Shown: positions 43,742 through 55,766 of the stretch, in pieces
Layout of the letters: each line of letters opens with the position of its first letter
Position numbering within the stretch: position 1 is the first letter of the stretch
Source: Kingdonia uniflora
Taxonomy: Eukaryota; Streptophyta; Magnoliopsida; Ranunculales; Circaeasteraceae
DNA: 64,000 nucleotides
Assembly (NCBI GenBank): GCA_014058105.1
Contig: JACGCM010002300.1
Coordinates: 248,001 to 312,000 of the forward strand
Reading direction: 5' to 3'
Program-made: the position numbers and the translations under genes
Notes under the pieces: generated by a model
What the model saw: only the letters and a program-made list of their open reading frames with translations
Told to the model about the DNA's origin: nothing
Database searches by the model: none

Positions 43742-46700
43742 TTGGAATGCTGTGATCTTACACCTCAAGACAAAGAAGCCAAGCTTCTTCCCAAGTCGAG
43801 CAATCGCCGACTCAGAATCACCTTTGACGATTGCGATACTTGCCATGTCAAATTTCCACATCATGATGCATTATTCATAATGCTCAAGATGAAAAAGTTT
43901 GTCATACACACAATGATGATTGATACTGGAAGCGGTTTTGAAAGTCTTTTTCAAAGTACGATCGACCAGATGGGATTGGTTGGCCAAGTTATTCAGAGTG
44001 ACACCGACATCAGTAGACTCAATGGCTCCAGGGAGGAACTAGTAGACAAGATCATCTTACCTATTACCGCAGGACCAGCCACCATCGATGTTGTATTCTA
44101 CGTCATTAATGCCAAATCTTGTTATCTCAAGATTATGGGCCGCTGTTGGTTACACAATATGGAAGCAATCACTTCCACCTACCATCAAGCACTCCGATTT
44201 AGATACGATAACGATATTTATGAGATCAGAGGTAGTTAGAAACTCTCTCGAGCTTGTAAAAATACTATCTCCGCCATCCTATATACTTCAGACAGATTGG
44301 CCGTATAACAATTACAAAAAAATGATCTCCTCAACGATCAACAACCTACAGAGGAGCCCACAGAGTACATTAACATTGATGGACCTAGCAGAGGTACTTT
44401 CATCAAAACTAAGCTGGTTCAGCATGAAAAAGACACTTTCATTCAATTCTTGCAACTTAATCGAGACGTTTTTACATGGTCTTTCAAAGAAATGCCCGGT
44501 GTCGATCCGCTCATGGCTTGTCACAAGTTAGCCATCAATACCAATGCCACAGTGGTCAAGCAGAAATAGTGACAACTTTCACCTCGTCTTCGGGATGAAG
44601 TTAACACCGAGATCGTGAAATTGATCAAGGTGAGATTCATTCGAGAAGCCAAATATTCGGACTGGATATCCAACATTGTCGTTGTCCCAAAAAAGAATGG
44701 AAAAGTTTGAGTTTGCATAGATTTTACAAATATGAACAAACATACTCCAAGGGACAGTTTACCTCTTCTCAACATTCATCAGATCCTCGATTCCACAGCA
44801 AGCCATGATCTTCTATCTATGATGGACGCTGCTTCGGGGTATAATCAAATTCTACTTTTGGAAGAAGATCAAGAGAAGACAACTTTCATCACTGAAATAG
44901 GTCTTTATTATTACAAAGTCATGCCTTTCGGGCTCAAGAGCACAGATGCCACATATCAATGATCGATGACTACTATGTTTAAAGCATACCTAGGGAAAAT
45001 CGTTGAAGTCTACATCGACGATCTCTTGTGCAAAAGCTTACAGTCAGGCGATCACATCTCAGATCTCAACACTATATTCAGCATCCTTCGATCTTACAAA
45101 ATGTATCTCAACCCTGAAAAATGTCAATTTGGGGTACATTCTGGCCGCTTTCTAGGCCACCTCATCAGCATGAAAGGGATTGAGGGTGATCCAGATCAAA
45201 TTCGGGGTCTCCTCAACATGCCTTCTCTAAAAACAACAAAATGCATTTAAAAACTCGCCAGAAAATTGCCGCTATCAGCCATTTTGTCTCTAAATCTTTA
45301 TACCGCTGCCATTGGTAATTCTTGTTACTCTGCAGATATACTAAATGAGGAAAGGTTCAGCCAACTGTAAAAGCCACATGGATACTAGAATGCGAAGCAG
45401 CTTTTCAGGATCTCAAAATCTACTTGGGGAGATCTCCCATAATGAGCCCAGTAGGTAATGAGGAACTGATAATCTACCTAACAGTCACAAATACTTCTCT
45501 CAGCTCGGTTCATATTTGCCTGGATAGAAATATAGAGAAACCAGCCTTCTTCATCAGCAAAACCCTCACACCAGCAGAAACAAGGTACTTTAGAATTGAG
45601 AAACTTCTTCTCACCCTTGTTTATACTTCGCAGAAACTCAAATACTACTTCCAAGCACATTATGTCAATGTTATGACAAACTACTCACTTCGGGAAGTCC
45701 TATCCAAGAAGCATAAGTCAAGAAGAGTGCAATAGTGGACATTCAGTTTGGGAGAACATGATATCAAGTTTGAACAACGTCATTCCGAAAAAGGTCAGGC
45801 CGTTGCCGATTTCCTTACGGATTTTCCAGTGGAGGATCCCAAGTGGGAGGAGCACGACCTAGATCTTTCCGAAGACACACTAGAGAATCCACCCCCAAGC
45901 CATTCAATGAACGAGCTGAATGGATCACTACGTCAGGATAGAGGCTCCTCATAGATGGATCAGCAGGGTCAGGAATTAGGATCGTTCTGATTACCCCTTC
46001 TAATGATAGAATTGTGAAATCAGTCCGCTTAGATTTTGGGGACTCCAATAATGTCACCGAATATTAAGCTCTTATTCATGGACTCGACCTCACACTTGAG
46101 GTCGATGTCCCCGAACTCTCAGTTTATATAGATTTACTACTCATCGTTCACCACTACTCAGAGCAATACAAGAAAAACAGAAAAATGATTGAATACGCAG
46201 CCCTCATTGCAGATAGGATGAGTAAGTTTGCGAAAGCGACTCTCTATTATTTTCCTCGACGTGAAAATAGACATGCCGATTCCTTGGCATATCTAGCCGG
46301 GGTCTTGGGTACAAAAGCTTGATACCTCCAAATCGAAATCATTTCTACCCCCAGTATTGATCGCATTTCTGTATGCACGATCAATACTGGGGGCGATAAA
46401 GGGGTGAGACGACGATTGGCTAAAGCCTTTCTTAGCCTACCTCGGTGTCGATAGCAAATACAACGGACCACTCCCAACAGATCCAAAAGAATGTCGACAG
46501 CTGATCAGGAACTCGAAGCGCTACATTACTCAAAGCGGAATGCTATACCACCTTTTTGTCACAGGGTCTTACCTCAAGTGCCTCTCCAAATCAAGCAGAC
46601 GAACTGCTCCATGAATTACGTGAAAGAACTTGTGTCTCCTATGTTGCAGGTAGATTATTAGCAAACAGAGCTATCACTAAAGGAGTATTCTAGCCCGACA

Positions 46701-47665
46701 TGCGCAAGCAAGTAGAGGGGTATACCCGCAGGTGTGACACCTGCCAGAGACATGGACATATGATACGTGCCCCTGTACTCGAACTCCATGCAAGCATGGT
46801 TTTCTGGCCATTCAAAAGATGGGCACTAGATCACGTCGAAAAATTCCTTAACTCTTTAGGTAACTGCCGTCACCTATTCGTAGCTGCCGATTACTTTACA
46901 TAATGGGTGGTAGCAATTCCACTATGTCGAACCAGAGAAGAAGTGGTCATCTCTTTTATCTAGAACCACATAATCACTCGGTTTGGGTTCCCCCACCTAA
47001 TTCGTATCGATAACGGGCCCCAATTTATGGGAGATAAAGTCGTAACCTTCTTGAGCCACCACAATATCATCCACTTGCCATCAAATCCATACTACCCCCA
47101 AGGCAATGGCCAAGCCGAAATCACCAACAAAACTATCGCGGATGGACTCAAAAAGTGGCTTCACTCTCAGAAAAAGGGGAATTAGGTTTGCAAACTGCCT
47201 CACGTCCTGTGGGCATATCAGACTACTTCCCGACAAACCACTGGGTGTACCCCATTCCTCCTTGCTTATGGCACTGAGGCCGACATTCCTTCTGAATATC
47301 ATCATCCAATTCGGGATCACAAGCTGACTGACGAGGAAAATGAGTTCGAATTAGCTTACAGCCTCAATATGATAGATGAGACCAGGGAACGCGCCATCGC
47401 TAACCTAGGTCGGTACCATCATATGCTTGCCAAATCATATAATAACTGAGTCAGGAGCCGTACTTTCCAAATAAAAGATCTCATCCTTAGATAAATTTCT
47501 CGATATCGCAAAGAGCCTCACACTGGAAAATTAGCGGACAATTGGGAGGGTCCATTCATTATCACAGGTCTCTCATGCCTGGGATCATATTATCTCATGA
47601 CAGAAGAGGGAATCCCCATTTCCAATCCTTGGAATACTAGGCGACTGAAACGGTACTATCGTTAA
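43742..47665 (+). pseudogene. pol of gypsy C (protease, RT, two RNase H domains, integrase)
   Basis: Protease 43742-44239 with an intact active site (MIDTGSGFESLF). RT 44660-45250: VVPKKNGKV, MMDAASGYNQ, VEVYIDDLLCK. First RNase H 45400-45735 (FFISKTLTPAETRYF). A second, archaeal-type RNase H at 45950-46320 (LLIDGSAGSGIRIVL, then RRENRHADSLAYLAG) is diagnostic of the Tat lineage. Integrase 46640-47665: RCDTCQRHGHM zinc finger, LIRIDNGPQFMG, YYPQGNGQAE, and the tail GKLADNWEGPFIITG. It ends NPWNTRRLKRYYR at TAA 47663. About a dozen in-frame stops make the copy inactive, but all motifs are in place. Confidence 0.9.
46348..46396 (+). other. Hairpin inside pol of gypsy C
   Basis: CCCCCAGTATTGATCG and its exact complement CGATCAATACTGGGGG are separated by about 14 bases, a 16-bp perfect stem just after the second RNase H domain. 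Equivalent stems occur in A and D with different but still pairing bases. Confidence 0.7.
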
Positions 47666-47769
47666 GCGCCTAACTGCTCTAAATTCCTTTCTCAACTTTT
47701 GTTACCTTGCTTTTTCAATTCCAAAAATGCGATTCTCATCTCCATCCAATGTAAATTTTAAATTTATCA

Positions 47770-48740
47770 ATAAAAGTTATTTTTACAATATCATTCTCCT
47801 CGCAAAATATCTTTCTCATCTCTGCGATTGTAGCAAGTGTAGAAACTTATTTCATATCCACGACTCTACCAAACAAAAGATAGGTCAAAGGGAATACTAC
47901 CTTTCACCTACTTCAACTTGTTTGGGTCATTTATAACGGCTGGATCAAGGATATCATTTGGTTTGGCTGACTCTACTAAATCTCAGCGATTGTAGCAAGT
48001 ATAGAAACTTGTTTCAAATCAAAAACTCTACCAAACAATAGATAGGTCGAAGGGAATAGTACCTTTCATCTGCTTCAACTTGTTTGGGTCATTTATAACG
48101 ACTGGATCAAGGATATCACTTGGTTTGGCTGACTCTACTAAATTTTTATGATTATAGCAAGTGTAGAAACTTGTTTCATATCAAAAACTCAACCAAACAA
48201 AAGATAGGTCGAAGGGAATACTACCTTTCATCTGCTTCAACTTGTTTGGGTCATTTATAACGGCTGGATCAAGGATATCACTTGGTTTGGCTGATTCTAC
48301 TAAATCTCTGTGACTGTAGCAAGTGTAGAAACTTGTTTCAAATCAAAAACTCTACCAAACAAAAGATAGGTCGAAGGGAATACTACCTTTCATCTGCTTC
48401 AACTTGTTTGGGTCATTTATAGCGGCTGGATCAAGGATGTCACATGGTTTGGCTGACTCTACTAAATCTTTGCGATTGTAGTAAATGTAAAAACTTGTGT
48501 CAAATCAAAGACTCTACCAGGCGTAAGATACGGCAAAGGTAATACTAGCCTTCATCTCTTTCAATATGTTTACGACATTTCTATAGTTCAAATCAAGTTT
48601 CAACTTGGTTTAACTCAACCCATATCTGTGATTGAAACAAATGTAAAAATTTGTTTTATATCAAAGACCCCACCAGACACAAGATAAGGCAAAGGTCATA
48701 CTAGCTTTAATTTATTTCAATGTGTCTGCGACAAATACTA
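47770..48740. repeat. 162-bp tandem array in gypsy C
   Basis: Landmark (T/G)(C/G)GATTGTAGCAAGTGTAG recurs at 47824, 47986, 48148, 48310 and 48472, exactly 162 bases apart each time, with a decayed sixth copy at 48628. The middle copies are nearly identical and the outer ones more diverged. It lies between the end of pol and the end of the antisense gene, in the 3' untranslated part of the element. Confidence 0.92.
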
Positions 48741-48764
48741 TTTATTTTTCAGATCAAATTCATA

Positions 48765-51700
48765 TTATAAAGGCTTCTTTTCTGCTGATGGAGTATCAGC
48801 AGTGCTTCCACCTACATTTAGAGGTTGAACTTTTTGTTTGTAGATTACAGCAGCTCTACCCGTCTCTATCAGCTCAGTAGTTCGAGGGCCCAACCGGGTT
48901 TCCATGACGCCCAGACAGTTCCCTCGATCTATGTTAACTCTGTAAATGCATCCATTATCTGACAGTCTTTTGAATAAGGTATCTCGTTCTGACTCTAGTC
49001 TTTTTACTTTCTCTTCAAAATATGCAACAATCAACTTTAACAGGTCTAAGCGTGATGCATCAGGCATGACCATTATTGCAAATTTTGCTCTCACCTTCTC
49101 GAGACGCGACTCTAACTTAGCATACACACTCTTTTGTTCAATCATTCCCGCGTCGACCTGAGCACGATAAATTGTATCCTCTTTAAAAAAAATTATATAC
49201 TTAGTTGATTCGTCCAGGTTCATGGCTTCTAAATCCACTACCCGGACTAGAAGTCTCTGAATTTATGCGTTCAACTTTTCCCTAGCCGAAATATCTTTCA
49301 ATAATTCTTCTTTCCTCTTTATTAATAATTCCTTTGCTTTGATTTCCCCTTCCAGAACTTTTTCCCTGATAAGAACAGTATCCAACTTCTGCTGGCATTC
49401 CCTCAAGTTTGCATTTCCTCTCTGAACATGCCCATGAATACGAGATATATAACTCTCTAGCTCTTTAATTCGAGCTGAGAGCCTAACTACATCCCCTTAA
49501 ACTAAAGGAGCCTTAACATCAGTTCTACTTCCCCATGAGCCCTCTCTAGCCTCGGCTTTTTTGGCACGTGCAATGGCCCGCGCCAGCTCAGTTTTAAGTC
49601 ATGCAACCCTCTCGTTTAAATCATTACACCTTCGTTGCATTTCCCAGAAATCCATATCCTTGGCGGGTAGGGCTGTTTGCAAGTGATCATCTACAGCTTC
49701 CGAAGCTGATAGATTTTCTTGTGCTACCCTCAGCTCATTGTCTCTTTTAGCAATTTTTTGTCTCATTCGCTCCAGCTTGGTCCTACAGTTCTGAAGATCA
49801 GATCGAAATAGTCCCTCCGACCTATCTAACGCCTGAATGCGGTATTGAGCCGTGTTGGCCTGTTTACCCTTAACCGCCGACGTGTCAGCCCTACTTTGAA
49901 GTTTTGCGGGTGTTCTGTTATCTCCGCTAGCTCTTTCAACCCCTTACCTATTTTGACATCCTTCTCTTCGACCTGAAGAGTAAGGTCGGAAATAGCCTGG
50001 GTCACTTCCACAAGTTTAAAATACACCTTTACGTATTGATCTTCTCTATTCTCGTTAGTCTCCCTCATCCTATCAAACTCTTTCACAAATTCTTGATTAC
50101 ACTTGAGTATGTCGTCCTCACGAGAGCGATATGAATCTAATTTGACCTGGGGAATATAACAATTTTTAGTACAATATGATTCAAGAATATATACATGCTT
50201 CATCTATAAAGATTCTATATAATTTCTAAAAATCTGCGGTGTCCAAATACATTTAGACTATAACTTTGGAGCATGTTATCAGATAAGCACTTAATGAGGT
50301 TTCTTGCAGAGTCTAAGGTACATACTATCGGTATGCTTCTTTATATTAATAGCGTTGGATTTTTACCATGCGCCATACTGATGTTATTTGCATCTATATC
50401 CTATTTACTTGATAACTTAATGTGGGGGTAACATATAAGTCGAAAGACCCGTTCCGTTCTAACCCGCAGCTCCGCTTGCGTAGACAGTAAGGCTGTAGAG
50501 ATCTTTCTTTCCCTGGCAAGTCTGGACTCTAGATCATTTATTATGAGACTTATTTCCCTAAGTGCCTACAAGAGATTTATAAAACAAGGTCAACCTACAG
50601 AAGTTTCTTCCCCACACACAATTCAACATCTTGCATAATTTGTACAAACACACATTTCTACCCTACCTTCTCACTACCACCCTCTGGAAGTTCTTCATCA
50701 TCCCCTTGGTTGTCGAGCATTATCTGACGGGACACACCATCCAGACCGTCCACGATCCCCACCACTTCCACTTCCTTATCATCTCCCTCCTCAACATAGG
50801 TATCCGCCTTAATGGCATCTACCTCCTCCTCAGAATAGCCTTTCAGCATTAAGTGACGCCCCAGTCTGTCACGCTTCGCAACCATCTCATCTAGATTGGC
50901 CCTCGCCTCCACCTGCAGCTGACCAATCTTCACGGCATGAGAGGCCTTAAGTTGTCTAATTTCCTTCATGGCATCAGTCCTGGCTCGAGATAGTTCCATT
51001 TCCAGCTCAATCTTTGCCTTCTTCAGCTCAGATTTTTCTTCTTCAATACTGAGCCAAATCCCCTTCACAAGACGAGCAACCTGCAAAAAATGCAAATCGA
51101 GCTCAGCAATTAGCTCGAAACATATTAAACAACTTTTTCCCATAATAGAAACTTGCCATCTATCTCGTTCTTCCTCTCTATGAAGAACTGCCAACCTGGC
51201 CCTTTCCTAGACCTCTTTGAGGTCATCCATCATGGTAGATCGCCCCTCAGCGACCTTCTCCCCTGACTTCCCCGAGGGTTCGACTCTCCTCCTTTTCTCT
51301 TTTGCGGCCTCACCACTTCAAGTGGTACCAAAGGTCGGCAAGGCCTTTAACATCCAATTTTTGGGAAAATTTTGAGCTATTTTACTTGACATAATAGGAT
51401 TCGACTGAACTGAACTGCCTATTCCTGGGGTCTTGGACAAGGTGGCTTAACCCTCCCCACCACTCACTTGCCTCTTCCCTTCGTCAGCACCTGCCATAGA
51501 CCTGGTTGACTGAGCTTTTTGAACCTTTTTGAACCTACTGTTAACCCTCTTCTTTCTACTCAGGCTGAGTCCCTCCAATACAAATTCGAGTTTGACTTCC
51601 TCCTCCGCAACATCGTCCAACAACGACTCTTTCCTTTCCACTTTAGACTTCACACCTGCCATGCACAACATTTTTATTATCAACTACTGTTATCAGTAAA

Positions 51701-53659
51701 ATAAAGCAATAATTCTATCTACAACAAGGTTCTTCATCATCCCTCTAATGATACTTACTCTTCACCCATATGACATTGTCGTTCCAGGTTCGACCTGCCG
51801 AATTAAGATTGAAAAAGCGACGCCGAGTTGTGCACGCACAAAAATATCACCCCCCACTGGCCTTATAATTTTTCACCCTATAAAACTGTAAAACGTCCTC
51901 AGGGGTTTTCCTCCTCACTTTTCCTTCCTTTTCCTATTTTTTATTCAGATGATCACACACGGTTTTTACTCCCATATATTCCCGTTCAATTGAATATGGC
52001 ATTCCCCGATTGCGTTCATAATCCCCTTCGCCAAATTGGTGAGGGGAAGACTTAACCCATACTCTAATTGAGCAAGGTAACATAAAAATCCCTCCGAGAG
52101 TTCACTCCGAACATCCCCATCGAAATATTTTAACGAGATCGATTCATCTATACCCCTATCTCATTTTTCCACTTTCAAATCAACCAACAGATAAAAATAC
52201 TCTTTCCTCACCGCTACCGTACAATCCCTAAACTGCCTACTGGAATATTCTACAATATTGCCCCAGTTCCCTCCTACAGTCGCCTTAGCTTTACAAAACT
52301 CTCTAAAGGCATCAGAACTAGGAGGATAAGATATGAATTGGCCAGGAAAACCCAGAAATTGTTCCAATCCTGTATTCACCTCACTATCAGACTCATTCGT
52401 CCGACCAAAGGTCGATACCTCGCTAATAGATGAACTACCCATCTCAACAACAATTTCTACAGGCACATTTTCAACCCTACACAAATGCCACTCACGCTTG
52501 ACCTACATACAGGTTAAGGTATCTATTATTCTTTCATATATATATATATATATCGATCATTTAAATACAACATATTCAGTATATACGTTAACATATATTG
52601 CATACATCTCTACTAACCTTCAGTATCCGAATAAGAATCGGCAGTAGCGCCAAGCCTTTCCCTCACAGTGCTACTGTATAACCACCTAAGAGATCCAGTA
52701 TCTTTTGCCATCTTCAACCGTTGATCACCTTTGGATAACTCCTTATCAAATCCCCTGATTTTTTGTCTCTCTCTCTGAGTACTCTCCGAATTTGTAGAAG
52801 TTGAAAAACATTTGATTGGAGACGAAGAAGCATTATTTATCTTTTCTCTTTCAAGCGGCTAGCATTTATTGTGCCTCGTGCAAACTGTCTTCAATTTCGG
52901 AACCGGGACGTCCTTTCCGCTCTCCATGTCATACGCCTTGTACCTTTTCAATAAAACTACCTTTCCATCATTGCAACACCCCTCATTTTTTAATATATTT
53001 CTCTTTCCTGTTTCTATATCATTTCCTGACCTTCCCATACTCATGATGACTCACTCTATAGGATGTCAGATTCTTGCTTCCTTACATACAAAATAAAATT
53101 AGAAGCTTCTGCATTTTCATCACGTTGTTTCTCTGTCCTTGTTTATCCTACTTATAGTGATTGACGACATTTTCTACTCTGAGCAAATTTTCAAAATTAT
53201 TCAAATTATTTGCTAAAATAGTCTCAAAATAGATTTACACCTATAAAGGATCCGATTGACTTATATATTTTATGTTACATTCAAAACAATTATATTATTT
53301 ATGATCAGCGCTTTATACAACATCTATCGCAACCCTAGTAAACTAGACGATATCATCCCGTCACATTATTCATCGGTCTTCAGTTCTTCAAATTTGATCT
53401 CAACTTCAACAATCAAACCAACCAACCTTTCTCGATCTACCAAATCCCTCAAAATTTTACAGTAACATACCGCATAGAAATAACGAGCATACTCAAGTTC
53501 TTTGCTCCTTACATCTAATCCTTCGAGCTGACATTCCCTCACTGGTACCTCAACATCATAACCAAACGAATTAAAAATCTTCTCCCGCACCTCAGCGATT
53601 TTTATAGCCAATCGTCCTTCCTCGCCCTGACGAATCCTCTGAGATCGAGTCTGTACCAT
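48765..53659 (-). pseudogene. Antisense gene of gypsy C (Transposase_28-like domain and coiled coils)
   Basis: Read leftward from ATG 53659: MVQTRSQRIRQGEEGRLAIK and ECQLEGLDVRSKELEYARYF (to 53366). Next come a short exon near 52870-53045, an acidic exon (52484-52161, MGSSSISEVSTFGR) and the globular domain (about 52165-51985: GFLCYLAQLEYGLSLPLTNL, ECHIQLNGNIWE). Long coiled coils follow (51194-50658, 50203-49826, 49238-48765). The domain matches the one in A at the GFLCYLxQLxYGLxxPL and QLNGN blocks. Many stops are present, but two coiled-coil exons are open for 125-178 codons. Convergent with pol; the tandem array separates the two. Function unknown. Confidence 0.6.
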
Positions 53660-53691
53660 CCCCCTCCTCCATTTTTTACAGATCGTCTTAC

Positions 53692-53703
53692 CCATATTTA
53701 TAT
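53692..53703 (-). promoter_or_regulatory. TATA box before the MVQTRSQ start of gypsy C antisense gene
   Basis: On the minus strand CATATAAATATG lies about 35-45 bases upstream of ATG 53659. Confidence 0.45.
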
Positions 53704-54369
53704 GTTTCTCACACACTTTCTTCTCAAAATGTGATTTTTTACCTTGTATCTCGCAACAGGCAGCACATAATCTCAAAATAAATTATTTGAACTTATCCCC
53801 TTACCAGTACATACATTATTTTCGAATTCGACTTTATTTAACCAAGAGTTATACCTCAATTGACCTGTAGATGCTCAAATTTTCACCATTACATATTTCC
53901 TACAATTTTTCTCCCTCACCTGTTTAAAAGCACAACAAAAGCATACCAATCTCAGTTCGAGTATCACAACAACATTGTTTTCATTAATTATAAACTCTTA
54001 GTCATTTTAAAACACTCTGTACAATGCAGTTCAATTCTACAAATTATATATATATATATACAGATTATTGGATAATAACTTTTATTCATGCCGAAAACAT
54101 TACATATGATTTACATATAACAAGTTTTTCAATACATCGGTCTCAGGCGTACAACACCAACCTCCGACTACTTTTAACAAGTTTTTCCCTATTTGATAAA
54201 AGTCACAGGTCATTCAGGCACGCCAAGGAATCAACTTCTCCAGTTCTTCTTGCTTCAGTGATCTTTTACCCATATGCAAAGCAGGCATTAGAACCAATAA
54301 AGAGCTTCTCTTACATAAGTTTGGTTGAAGTCTATTTGAACTTCAAATGGAAACTACGCAAGCAATAAA

Positions 54370-54863
54370 CTCAGTATTAAAACCAATTTTTTGAACTAAG
54401 AGTCTTCTGAGCACCACAACCTGATGGAAATACAGAAGCAGACTTCCACTGGTTGTCTCCCTCCTCCACTACCATCACCTCATCCTCTGAAACCGCCACC
54501 TCCAAAGAGCTGGCAGAGATGAAGAGGGTCCGACCTTAGAATCCATGATGATGCAAGAAATTAGCGTATCTGCCCCGCAAATACACATATCCCTGCATAT
54601 AAAGCCTTAACCCTATCTTCTGCAAGAGTACGGAGACAGGCCCACTGGTCATCGCCTATCAAGACGACGACATATAACCTCCACTTATAGTAGAATTCCT
54701 CCTTAGCTTCAATTGCTTCATTTTCTGACAAGCCTTGATACGTCGGAGGAACAGAAGCGGGTATCGATATCTCTAAGGAATAATCACCAAATTATTTCAA
54801 CTACAACCTCTGTATTTCAGAAGCAATCCATTCTTTAAGGACCATACTGCGAGTCTTCACCAT
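54370..54863 (-). pseudogene. Antisense gene of gypsy C, upstream first-exon copy
   Basis: From ATG 54863 the minus strand reads MVKTRSMVLKEWIASEIQRL; after stops it continues PTYQGLSENEAIEAKEEFYY, matching the second 5' copy in element A (PTYKGMNEEEVEFAEEDF). A TATA-like GGTTATATAAATGA lies at 54933-54946. As in A, the antisense gene therefore has two MVxTRS starts. Confidence 0.5.
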
Positions 54864-54932
54864 TATTAACGCTTTTCAAGAAATTTCACACAAAAGACAA
54901 GCATACTTTGCTCTCAAATCCGGTTCAAGTAT

Positions 54933-54946
54933 CATTTATATAACCC
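54933..54946 (-). promoter_or_regulatory. TATA box before the upstream MVKTRS start of gypsy C
   Basis: GGTTATATAAATGA on the minus strand, about 70-80 bases before ATG 54863, in an otherwise GC-poor upstream region. Confidence 0.4.
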
Positions 54947-55186
54947 TACATTTAATGTGCAGGTACGTTTTACCAAGCGTCATCATTCCCTGCAGACGCA
55001 ACTTTTCAAGTCATAATCGTTACATACATCAGTACCAACATCCTCATTAAATACACGTCATTCTCTAATAAACTGCGTAACTCCACACATTCAAAGCCCT
55101 CATAATTATTTTTTAGCTATCAAAGATTTTAACCCAGATTACAAGCTGACCGTTTCTCAACCAAAACCACTCATGACTTCGGTTGC

Positions 55187-55197
55187 GTGGGGGAGAT
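55187..55197 (+). other. Polypurine tract of gypsy C
   Basis: GTGGGGGAGAT immediately before the 3' LTR start TGTAGGGAC. Confidence 0.8.
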
Positions 55198-55766
55198 TGT
55201 AGGGACTTATCCCTCAATCTCACTCGAAGTCGAGCTCACCCAGTTTGAATTACCTCCACCTCAGGCTCACACAATTTTAAATATTCCAGTCAGCATCCCA
55301 ACCAGTCTTATGAACTACTCAAGAACGTGAACCGAACTAAACCTGAAAAACATTATTTAATCAAAGACACCTGTCTCCCATGAACTCGTCAGTTATCCAG
55401 TCAACTACCACTAACCACATTATTCAGAAAACGTACTCCAGCAAGATGAAGAGCTATGGAGAAGGCCTATATAAAAAAAAGTTCCAGAAGAGACAAAGAC
55501 CAGAAAAATTACACAAACTTCTTATTTATGAGATTCAAAGTATTTATATATTTAGAGATCACTTGTAATAAAGATATCCGCCTCAAGCAATAAATATAAT
55601 TTCACAAAAATCCTCCATACGAGGTCATGGTTTTTACCTATTGAGAGGTTGTCCACTCTAAAACTATATGTTTTAGTTCTTACTTTACATTAGAATATTA
55701 TTACAGGTTCATTGGTGTGATAGCAAATTCCTAGCCATTTCGAGCTTACGGAATTTGGCCATTACA
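55198..55766 (+). repeat. 3' LTR of gypsy C
   Basis: 569 bases, TG...CA, aligned end to end with 41387-41954 and followed by TAATC. Confidence 0.93.

Larger units (their letters stand above)
41387..55766 (+). mobile_element. Ty3/gypsy (Tat-lineage) retrotransposon C, nested in D
   Basis: LTRs 41387-41954 and 55198-55766 (568 and 569 bases, starting T(A/G)TAGGGACTTATCC). TSD TAATT/TAATC at 41382-41386 and 55767-55771; the C to T change is explained by element A, which keeps the uninterrupted sequence. Order rightward: primer site, gag, pol with two RNase H domains, a 162-bp tandem array, and an antisense gene. LTR sequence is unlike A and D, but the protein order is the same, so C is a different family of the same lineage. 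Confidence 0.93.

Noticed and set aside
47770..48740. CRISPR-like or minisatellite array
   Set aside because: The repeats are contiguous 162-bp units with no spacers, in a plant retrotransposon; they form a tandem array.
48946..51183. Plus-strand open frames opposite the coiled-coil exons
   Set aside because: They are shadows of the charged minus-strand coiled coils and show no domain or codon pattern.
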